Part shown: positions 26,303 to 37,800 of the stretch, in pieces
Numbering within the stretch: position 1 is the first letter of the stretch
How the letters are laid out: every line of letters starts with the position of its first letter
NCBI GenBank assembly: GCA_964023275.1
Contig: OZ029927.1
Coordinates: 23,140,980-23,204,979, forward strand
DNA from: Norana najaformis
Taxonomy: Eukaryota; Annelida; Clitellata; Crassiclitellata; Hormogastridae
Length of the DNA: 64,000 nt
Reading direction: 5' to 3'
Program-made: the position numbers and the translations under genes
Notes under the pieces: generated by a model
The model's input: the letters and a program-made list of their open reading frames with translations, nothing else
Database searches by the model: none
Told to the model about the DNA's origin: nothing

Positions 26303-28800
26303 AATCAATATTAATCCGATGTTATTCCAACTTTCGAATAGAAGATACGTTTATCATTGTAACTACTGCAGAGTGACGATCAATATTAAGAACAAAGTTT
26401 ATCCGATAATGCTTTGTGGTCAGCAATGAACTGAGAGGTTAAAACGTTATTCGATAAAAGATTTTTATATATGTTTTCTTTGTTCAAAGTCTAACAAGTA
26501 AAAACGCAGATCAAACCGAGGATTTTTGTTAAATTGTCACTTTCTCAATCATACTGATAACGTGGAAGAAAAAGAAGATTAATCCGTTCAGCTAATCTCG
26601 AGATGCGGCATTGTGTATGAAGTATTAGAGACTTGATTTTTCTTAACCTTGGCATATGAGGGCAGGTGGCTAATCTTCTCGATCGGCATCTGATCTTCTC
26701 TTCAATGCGACAATGAACAGTCGATGTGCTCATTTTATGGCTGAGTACTTTAGGGACAATCGTGGAACAGGAATCTTCGAATATCTTTCTGTCCAGTGGT
26801 GATTTGGCCTGTGAACCCCGCACGCTAAGAAATAGGCCATTGCGGACCATCATAAAAATTGCAAACAATTTACATGCAATATCATGTACTGTTTTGAAAG
26901 TATTATAGCCAATGTATAGCCATATACAATGTACCATTGTGCACATCCGCCTGCATGCATGCGCTGACTAATGAGCCTACATATGGAGGTTGCTCCGGGT
27001 GAGTTTATGCACTTAGCGGATTACTTTTCAGATGCTTTCAATTAGAACCGACCATATTAATTTTCCGCGCCTGGTTTTCAGTTATATATTTCAAATTTGG
27101 ACACATGCTATATCCGTAAACTAAAATTATCGTAATTTCCCTGGCCAGAGAGAGAATTCTTAAGCATTTGTGATGAGAGGAAATTTGTCAATGCATCGCC
27201 GTCTAGAAGTGAGTTACAAAAGTCAAGGCGATTTAAAACTATTGCATTGGCTAGCTATTCCAAGGAAGTTTGAGGCATAATAGCTGAGTAGTAATTAGCT
27301 GGTCTGGCGAACTATCGATTTAAACAATTAGCGAGCCAATTACTTAATTATTTACTTCTTCTAAACCAATTTAGTAAAACGTTAATTAGTTAATGCATTG
27401 AGTAGTTAAGTAGTTATACCTATCTAGGATGAATTTGGCGTTCAATGTGCTAATTAAATTAAAGTATCAGACGCGATTGAGTGGGTGGTTCAAGGATATT
27501 CTGCGTAGGCTAACACATACGGGCAGCAATTATTGAACAGGAAATGCTATTGAGCGACAGTAGCTGTTAGCAGATGACCTTTCAAAGCACGAAGTATTAT
27601 TAATACACAGTCAGTCTTTGACACAGCTGAATTCTAAAACAGCTAAAATTGAGTATCAAAAGGAGAATGTAGGTGAGTTTCTCAATATTTCATTGTCGAT
27701 ATCTGGTAGACCACCTCAGAACTATAAGACGCTTTCCGATCTCTACGGTAAGATGTCTGAATAGTGCTGCCGCATTTATGACTACCAATTTCCAGCGTAT
27801 TACTAATAAAATTAGGTAAATGAGAAAATAAGCGTTGCTACTCGATGCAAGTCTGTCGCCTACCGGATATCTCCATCACTCAACCAAACCGCCGTTACCA
27901 CCTAAGTGATCTATTTACGTTTCTTCTTTTTGCTCTTCCTTACAATGGATACACTATAGTGGATAATGAGAATGACCTTTTGAACTGCTCTTATATTCGC
28001 CTTGACCATATGCCTTTGAATTCAAAGTGTGTATAAGGAAGCGTAGATAACTTTCTGGTTAGCGTTGCACTGTTGTTGATTCCTGGCAGACAGATCAGGC
28101 TATATAAACTATACCAGAGTTAGATTTGAAACTGTGGTTTTCTAAAGCACATCCATTATTGTCTCGTTTGCGTTGTTCTTTCATTCATTCGCTTGCTGCT
28201 TATTTGTCAACTTATTCGGTGAGTCTTTTTATTCACTTGCTAATTTATTTACTCGTTCTATTACAGAGTTAATATGAGAAGGTAAACAAGTATAAGAATG
28301 AGTAACCCGTCATGGTATATTAAGCTACACAGTAGGCCTAGACAGTAGAGATCTTGTTGGAGTTGTGAAGAAATAAGGGAGCAGCTCTTTATAGAGTATT
28401 ATTTTTCGTCAAGAAACATACAATTTCTCATGATGCACCTGACTTCAATCCCCGAATGCATTGAATTCAATTCTTATAATATAAGCTGTTTGAACTGATA
28501 TTTAAAGATGTTGACTAGGTCTAAGACTTTCGGTCTGTTAGCGTAAAATAGTCAACACTAAATTCCCTGCTTCCGATAATACCTCAAAGTCTTTCCTCAA
28601 AAAGAGGAGCGAATCTGTGACTCAAGGAAATGGACCACTAAAATAAGTCACATATTTTAGAAACGGCTTTTTTTAATGAGACCGGCAATTATTAAATTGT
28701 TTATTGTGTTTTGTATTCAGACGGATAGCATTCTGTAAAGATAATTCAAACAAATTTGGACGACACTTGTATTTCCATATAAAGCCTCGAGATTCAAACA
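26303..28800 (+). repeat. Left part of the duplicated block, upstream of aGPCR-1
   Basis: Aligns colinearly with 50780-52690 up to about 28370, then with 54640-55050. It contains a SINE-4 copy (26600-26960, + strand). 27606-27668 is conserved, flanked by AG and GTGAGT, and reads SLTQLNSKTAKIEYQKENV; it might be an untranslated or alternative exon but nothing else supports that. No other gene recognised. Confidence 0.6.
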
Positions 28801-28810
28801 GGACCAGAAA

Positions 28811-28877
28811 ATGACGATTTTCAAAGCTCTTTTCATCAGTTTATTCTTTTTTAAACCAAGTTTTGCTCAGACTCACA
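28811..28877 (+). CDS. aGPCR-1 exon 1: signal peptide
   Basis: [20 protein letters not shown] then TH: a hydrophobic core of about 12 residues and a likely cleavage after SFA. 67 nt, phase 1 out at CAC A/GTAAGC, the same length and phase as the gene-A-type signal exon though the sequence differs. AAAATG gives a good start context. Confidence 0.88.
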
Positions 28878-31800
28878 GTAAGCTTGCAGCTTTCCCTATA
28901 AAAATATAAGCCGAACTCAGGCAAAACAAATATTTCAGATTGTTACACAACGAGTTGAATCGTGACAGCATAAAACTCACACTCTCAACAAATCCAGTCT
29001 AATCCGCAACTTTCTTCTCAGCCTTTATCGATCAACGCCGAGTAGCAGTCGATGGTCGAATTGAAGCGAAGCCGCAGTCCCCATCCTCATATCCAGTCCA
29101 GACCAGAAGTCAGGCTACGACTGACAGGCGATTCAGTAGAGATGAGATTCAAGTCCAGGTCAACGAAATCAGAAAACAGGCTTAAGGTGGATAAGCAAAT
29201 GAATAAAGTGATTTCATTTCACATTTCATAACGGTAACACAGCCTGACAAGTAATAATCCTGTCTCCTGTCTCCTTCATTCCATTGTCTTCAGGGAGACA
29301 AGGGAAGGAAGGAGACTGTCTCCTGGGCAATTCTTCCCACTTCACGCAGCGCTCTGGAATTTGCTGGTGACCTGCGCTTAACTTTAAAAGTAGCGCTTTG
29401 GAAATTTTCCAGTTTACGATTACGATTAGTTAGTTTCGCTGTGTATGGAACCTCTGCCACAAGGTTATCAATTGCGTATTTTGTTAACTGAAAGCTACAG
29501 TCGCTGTTAGCCCGTTTGCTTCAATTTTGAGGTTTTCTTCTTTAGCGCAGATTCTTGCTGTCTTTGGAGAAAACGTGACAATTACATGTATTTGTCTTTT
29601 CACAGAATCGTAAGTGTACAGGAACTTCTTTATTTTAACTCATCCTCTAGCTGTGTCTCGTTTAACCTTTTTGCGTCCATTGAAAGAAAATCTCCAAATG
29701 TGGATAATTTAAGTGTATTGTGGAAGTAAGTATGCAGCTGGAAAATGTGAAAGTAATCTGTGCGATGTTTGACTGGTACACAATGCATAATCACATTCAG
29801 CTGTTTCGGTTCTCCAGCAATTACGTCACATGATGAAGATATGGAGAGAACATGACAATAGACCCATATGGGTTTCACATGTCTTACATATCGAGATATA
29901 CATGACAATATTTCCATATGTGCATCACATGACCCATTTATGGGCTCTATGTACCCACATGTGAGATATATGATGCCCAGATGGGAATATTCTCATATTC
30001 TCACCATATCTTTAAAATGAGACGCTACCGTTGGGGTTGGTTTCATTCTTAGATTTTGATGAGCTTCATGATGTAAGTTACTTTGCCAAAAAATTGATTT
30101 TTTAGTACGTTCATTGCGGAGTCACGATTTTCCTGGTCTGGGCCTGGGAATACGCTTCCCAATGGAAGATACACATTGGAGTCAAACAATACGGAACTCA
30201 CCATCATTAACGCAACTGCATCTGACGAGGGAAACTACACCTGCAACGCATTATATGTGCCTACCAATGAGAGACACCAGCATCTTTATGAGATAATCAA
30301 CGCAGGTGTGTCCTGTTTAATGAGTAACGCGTTAGCAACTGCTATGATGTCAGATATTATCCTATCAACAAACTTTTTGTCTGGCTTTATAAAAGTTATA
30401 GTTAAACATGAATTAGCAATATTTTATTGAGATAACATTGAAAGGTAATAGAATTTAAAACGAATTACCAGCAGCAGTTCCAAAATTCCTGCCTTTAAAC
30501 CACTTGTTTATATATGGAACGCTCAGAAAATTGAAGAAATGCACCTTCGTAGATCTGTTTTGCTTCATTCAATATACAGTATATATAGTTGTGAGTAGTC
30601 TGAAATTAATATAATTATTTATTAGATTAAATTTTCTCCTACCTTTTTACTACTTCTGCCATTCCGAACGTACTCTAGACCTCGGCAATTTTTCGCAAGT
30701 GCTATTTTTTTATATTTCAGCTGAGCCTAGTTTTCTCAATGTAATCGATGGTCCATAACACAAACCACCTTAACCTCCTATCCCCTCCTCTTTCTGGTCT
30801 TCTGGCAACCAGCCCTGGTTCTTGACATGGCATCTGTGGACAACCCACAAACTTGTCGGAGCACTCATGAATAAGCTGGTGGCCTACGGTTAGCTCTTGA
30901 GTTTCGCTTTAGAAATTTTGGAGTTTACGATTACGATGTCGGCAATGGGGTCTGCTGAGAGCCAACAAATGTAGGTCAGGCCTCATTCTTCCAGTTCTCA
31001 TTAGCATTGAAATACGTAACCCCTTTTCCAAGGACTGCTATAGATTCATAAAGGCGAAGATTGTAGTTCATCTTGGCAACCAGATTAACCTGTGCAATTC
31101 ATCCTGGCTCTGGTTGAGACAACTTTTATCTTTTAGAAAAATACTGCCACGAGGAATTTGATGCAGAACATTCCATTCTCTGGAATCGTACAATAGCCAG
31201 CATAGAAATTTCACAGCCATGTCCTGGGAAAACCACTGGTAAGTAATTCTTGTAACAAAATGCATGTATTGAGAATATTTCACGTCATCTGGCTGCCTGC
31301 CTTTACCAAATTTTACCACCTTTTATGGATGATAAACATTTCCTTCGCTATGAATGGCACCGTTTTATATTACCATTGGCTAAACCTAAGGTGTTCAGAT
31401 TGTTTTGTCAAAAGCTGTATCGTTACCTGAATATAGTTTTTAAAATCCATTTGTATTTTAGCCTGTTTGTCAACTCGTTTTATGAACACGCTGTACAGGA
31501 TGACGCGTTGGAAATTTGAACTCGCATACACCTATGTCGTAAAATATCAGACATTCGCAGTGTCATATTTTACCTGGACTTCTCCCTCTATGTAACGTAA
31601 TGTAATCAAAAATTCATAAAGCGCCACTTCGAGATAAACTCCTTAGAGGCGCTTCCGGCCCGACAACCCAGAAGCCCTGGGAAATAAAAGGTCTTCAAGT
31701 GCTTGCGGAAAAGAGGGGGAGAGAGACTAAGAAATTCCTGGCGTTGGCCATTAGGAAGCCAATTCCAACATGCGGGACCAATCACAGCAAAACTTCTGCG

Positions 31801-34800
31801 CTGTGCCCTGGATGTTCTGACCGATGGGACAAGCAAGTCACCCCGTATAGCCGAAAGAAGTAGTCTACGGCCAGGAATGGAAGAGGCCAAAACACAGAGT
31901 TCTATGTATTATTTGTATATTTATTCACAAACTTTCCATCACCAGTCAGCCACATAGCCAACTACTTTGGAGTGAAGTTACAGCAGTACGATGACGACAC
32001 TCAGCTTTACATTGCTCTGTCACCCACTGATCTGTCAGGCAAAGTAACGCTTGAAGAGTGCCTCTCTTCCATTCATGCATGGTTCTGTTTCAAAGGTTTG
32101 GCCATAAATCCTCATAAATCTGAAGCGATCATGTATGGCTCACGCCAACGTCTGCGTTCTCTCCCTTCACATTCCAGCATTTACCTAGCTGGCACTTCTG
32201 TTCCGCTATCAGACATGTTCAAAATACTTCGGGTAATTTTGGACAGCGATCCCACATTTCGACCTCACATAACAAACCTCTGCAAATCTTGTTTTTATCA
32301 TATCAGGGCATTACGTCACATCAGGTCAGCTCTTACCAAAGACATAGCACAAACTGTAGCCTGTTTTCTACTCTGCTCTCGCCTCGATTATTCCAATGTG
32401 GTTTATACAGGTATCTCAAACCTTGAACTCAAAAGCTTCAACGCATCCAAAACTCCCTGGCTCGTGTGGTGCTGCATGCATCTCCTCACACAAATTCTTC
32501 AGCTGTATTAAACCAGCTGCATTGGCTTCCTGTGGAATTCCGGATACGATATAAACTAGCATGTTAGACTTACAAAACTATTACTATGAGCGCTACTACC
32601 TACCTTCAGTGTTTAGTCTCTCCTTACATCCCTCCCCGCAGCCTACGATCTTCAGGTACGGGCCTCTTGACTGAGCTATGATGCAGAACTGTCCTGGGCT
32701 CTCGTGCATTCCACACCGCTGCCCCGAAGGAATGGAACTGTCTACCAATGTTTCTCCGAAGTTCGAACTCCTTTCCTTCCTTGCAAGAAACGCCTGAAAA
32801 CTCACTATTTCTCACTGGCTTTCAAGCATCTGGATATCTAACTCTTTCACCTGGCGACTGACTATCCGCGCCTCCGAATCGCATTTCGGTGTGACTTTGC
32901 GCTCGTTACAAATTTTCGTAACAATAATAATTAACATGCCTTAAAGGATGATGCGTTGGAAAGTTGAAATCGCGTAGACCTATATTGCAGATACGATCGC
33001 ATGTTATATATTTTTGACTAGACTTGTCCGTGCATAAATAAATTATTTCTATAATGCAGGCATGTCCGGATTCGAATGTATAGACATAAAGTAAAATATC
33101 ACCGTGTCTGTACAGTCAGTTGAAGTTAGGCCTCGCTGAATGAAAGTTATTGTAAACTATGTGAAGAATAATTGGGGAACGTGTGCATTTATATATGATA
33201 GCTGACGTTTCTGGAAACAATGAATTTAATTCAAATCGCTAAGAAAGCAACACTTTTATTTAGAAATAAGCCACGTTGCTTCGTACACGACATTTTAAGG
33301 AGCGTTAAGGAACTGAAGTGCAGCCTAAGAGATTTGTGCAGTAACAATTTCAGTTGCTGGTTATATATGCCTGTAGGATACTTAAGTCATATTTGTAGTT
33401 ATCGAAAAGATGTCGTACTTTGGACACATAATGAGGAAACAGGGTCATTGCTTGGAGAAGGAGATCATGCAAGGAACAGCTCCAGGAGCCAGAGCAAGAG
33501 GAAGACCAAGGAAGAGGTGGATGGACAACATCAGTGAATGGTCCGGCATGGACACAGAGAAGTTGCTGAGAAGAACCGAGGATAGGAGTGGATGGAAAAG
33601 AATCGTCTACAATGCGACCAACCCTCGTACCGAGGACGGTTGAAAAGAAGAGAAGAGTAGTTATCGAATGTGTATAGCATATATACAGCATTCATTTCCT
33701 TAGCACATCCAATTTAAGGCTACTTACTTTTGGTCCATTTCAATCAAGCAGATGCACCACATTTCATGCGTTCTGTTTGTTTGATCAATAGCTTGATTTG
33801 GCCGATTGAAACCAGTGATAAGTGGATATTGCCAACTTTCTGGTGTGTTGTTCTTTTGGTACCCAAGTAGCAGAGCACATACTGAAACAACTAATGTCCA
33901 CATGTCAGATATTTAAAAAAACATTTTGCTTGATCTAGGATTCTGTTCAAGAAAATGTTTTCTGAATAACGATGACATCGCCGTTTGGTCTCAACCGAAC
34001 TACAACAGTTGTGTTGACAAGGAATATAGGGAATTACTAGAAAGGGTAAATACAAGACCCACCATTCCTTTCTGTAGACACATTATAATGTATAAAAAGA
34101 TTTTACAAGATACAGTAACTCATTTTGGATAGAATGTCTCCCTTACATGCTTGTCTAGCTGTTGATTAAAAACAAGAATGTAGGCTTATGTTAGACGAAG
34201 TTGAAGTGAATGACGGAACGAATTCATACAATTAGAGCGCAATTATAGTTCGAGCAGGGCTTTCCGCTTTTCCATTATTAATAATGTAAATAGGAGTTTT
34301 TCCTTTGCTGAAAGACGCGCCTCGTGCTATGATATACTAAAATCAACTTTGGACTGTCATACTCTCAGACCAACGATGCCCTAGTTATAGCTCAGCGAGT
34401 CAATAAATCTTAAGTACTTTAAGTCTGCTCAAGGCAGGACCCGATGCATATTGTCAGTAGATTGAGGGTCAGTATCACTGTCGTTCGAGGTAACGGCAGA
34501 TAATGTTAGTTTTTTCCCAGTTCAGAAAAACTGATTTAGCGTCTTATATATAACTATCTTCACAATTAACCTAGCTTTGGCTGACATTCAGCCACTCGCA
34601 TGCACTTTTTCTTTTACATATGTTTTCCAACTGATGGCTACAACTGTTATGGATCACTTAAAGCACTTATTCAATTTACCAATGTCCCTCTGTACACTGA
34701 CACCAAACTCCACATTGTAAGAAGTCATACATCTACTCCGAATACTATTTTGTCTTGTAGTTCTTGTATTTCTTATTAAGGTCAATGATTTGGTAGCGAC

Positions 34801-37800
34801 TGCACCGGAAAGCCAGACTGAGGTTGCTAATATCGCCAACCAGTTGTCAACCTTGACTAATAAAAGCGATGGCCTGACCGCAGGAAATCTCAACGCCTCA
34901 GTCATGGTCTTAAGCCGATTGTCTGTATTTCGAAACAATAACAACAACACCAACGAAGATGAAATCAAGGTACGGCTTACATTTATCTCATAGCTATACT
35001 CATACGAATGCAGGTATCGCCTTGCCGCACTTCATCTTTCCTATCTTGAAACTTCCTCTTGGAATAGTCTTCCACTGCACACATATACTCTTCCATATGA
35101 CGTTTTTCACCAAACATTTTCAAACTGCCTTAAAACGCACTTGCTTGATCAGTTAGATAGTCATGTGAGGTTCTTAGGAGGACCTGTTCAACTGAACATT
35201 GTTTGCTCATTGACGTACTTAATGAATTTTAGAGCCACTTACGCTACCATAGGAAGCGTTTTTATGAGGTACCTCGAGGTACCTAAAAGGCGCGACATTA
35301 AGTGCCTGGATACATACATAGATAGACAAATGGATAGCTAGATAGAACGTCTATATATACATGCATGGATACATAAATAGATAGCATACATAGATAGATC
35401 AATATGCATATATAATTATATATAATTTATATATGTATATGCAAGCATACACACATACACAATTACATATATAATTAGATACATACATGCGTGCAATGTC
35501 ATACATACATACATACACACATACATACATACATTTATCCACATTTATATACATAGAAGTGTTTTAATTTTATTTTTAACGCGCGATGCAGTCGATTGTT
35601 CAAACGATCAGCAACATTCTTCAACCGAACAACTCGAAATCATGGAAAGATCTTCAAGCTGTAAGTCGAATACTCCCTCTGATTCACAAATATTTTCTTG
35701 ACTAAACCAGACAATTTCACTATGAATTGTTAATGTCTTTTAATATGATTATTCCAAACTACGGGAAGGGAAGAAGGTTTCTCGGTCATAAATTTTTCAC
35801 GCGCCAGTTGATCCCAATCTTTTGACTTATACTTTTCATTAAGCAGTTACTCTGCAATTTTGATAAATTCCACAGGTTTTCTGCTAACCATCTCATCATT
35901 TACATGTGTAATCCATTGTGCATATTCGATAAAATTTCAGATTTATGAGCTTTTCCTGCTGTTCAATGTTTGTTCACATTTACATATAGGTAAACAGTAC
36001 TGTAGCGATGGCCGTATTGTCCTCAGCTGATGTCTACGGACAGAGTTTGTCTACCATTAACAAATCAAACCACAGCACCGAAATTGCAGATTACATGGGT
36101 AAGAAGATACAGTTAAGATGCGTACTTACTTCGTACTTACATAGTATTTCCTGTGTAGGTCTGCACATCGGGCAACGCAGCTTCTCCATTCATGCTAGTC
36201 TTCCTGCCTCATCCCATGATATCTCCAAACACCCAAGGTCGTCTACAATGGTCTTTGGCCCGTTCTTCCTTGGTCTTCCCCTCCTTCGTTTCCCTTCAGG
36301 AATCCAGTTCATTGCTCGATGCGTACTGACACATAAATCAACATGGACGATTTTTAAGTAATGTGTGGCAAACTGTAATTCTCGTTAGCTTCCCGAAAGT
36401 TAGTTGCCTCACCAAAATTTAACTCTAAGTAGCCTTAAATCTTACATACGCATATGCACCGCGAACAATAATATTAATAATAGCTGAATACAGAGGGTGC
36501 AAATAATGCAACAGTTAATTTATGTGAAAACTAATCACCTATCCAACCAGTAGAAGATTTACTACATGAGATTTTATATTTGTATTCAAAGAAAGCATAA
36601 GTTTGAGATAAACATTTCGAATCAATTAGTTCACGAAAGAATAATCAACTAGATAATATATGAAGCTTTTTGCACCACTCAACATGCGTCTAAATCTTTC
36701 TTGAAGAAAAATTATCTCAAAATGTTGTCAGAAAATATTGCTTAGAACAAAATCTCTACTTTAGCCTGTTACAGCCACTTTGATTGAGTTTGAAGTCTAT
36801 GTCTTCGAGTTTTATTTGTTCTAACATAAGAGTGCTCGATTTAGTTTTAGAGGCTTGGTCATTGCAAAAGTCAAATCTGTCCCTTCAACTTGAATTTCCA
36901 AGTGGCTCATTTTGGGGTGAAAACAGCAGCGACAGTATTTCAATATTTGTGGAAACACTCGATAACAGTAAGTAGCAAATTATGTTGTAAGATTTTTAGA
37001 TATTCTCAACTGCCATTTCTTAAGCACACAGAATTAGTCAGCTAATTAGGCCCTAGGTATCTAGACACTATATATACAGTAATGTCTTTCTAATGCATGT
37101 CATGAGTGCTGTATAAGCAGGCGTTAATGATGTTAGAGTTCATTATGAACAAAACATCTCTTTGGTAGCCGGCCGATCGGTCGTTGAACCCTGTCAATGA
37201 ATGATGGTTACAGCACTCAAGATGAATTGCCGACCAAATTCCGCATAAAACTAACTGAATATTGGAAACAGTGCTCGGCTTGTAGCGCGGACAGTAGGGG
37301 TTCGAGCCTCCTCCTAGACGGCTATTGTATAGGGTCCTTGAGAGAGTCTTTCTCTCACAACTGCTCGGCGTCATCGACTGATGCTAAGTCATTAGAAAGT
37401 GGCGCCTAATAAATGCAGAAATAATAATAATCGATCTATATAATTGCACGATAAGACAAAACAACATCTTTCATGGCCGCGGACATGCACGGTGAGTAAT
37501 TGCAACGGTTATGGCTACGACTAGATTTACACATTTACACGTTACACAATTACAGATAATAGCATAAGGACAACAGATAGAGTTAATCCAAAGAGTTAAT
37601 CCAACTGGACAGCGGTTAATTCCACAGTTTCAACCTTTAGTAAGGTAGCCATCACAGAGAATACACATCGATGTGCCCTAAGTTGATCATTGACGATATA
37701 AACACTTCCTTAAATGCACACTAGTGGCACTGAAGCATAGATTCATAGATTTATCACTTAATTTTTAAAGGTTCATACTGCATTCCTTTACAGGCATTTC

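Noticed and set aside
28776..28784. CATATAAAG just upstream of the aGPCR-1 start as a TATA box
   Set aside because: It lies only about 30 bp before the ATG and is CATATGAAG in the duplicate; too weak to call a promoter.
31325..31519. 64-codon [17 protein letters not shown]... in both duplicons
   Set aside because: Same reason: shared duplicated DNA next to LINE fragments, no recognised family.
33220..33405. [20 protein letters not shown]... conserved in both duplicons (also 61346-61567)
   Set aside because: The whole interval is a young duplication, so conservation is expected; no domain, splice context or coding-type substitution pattern was seen.
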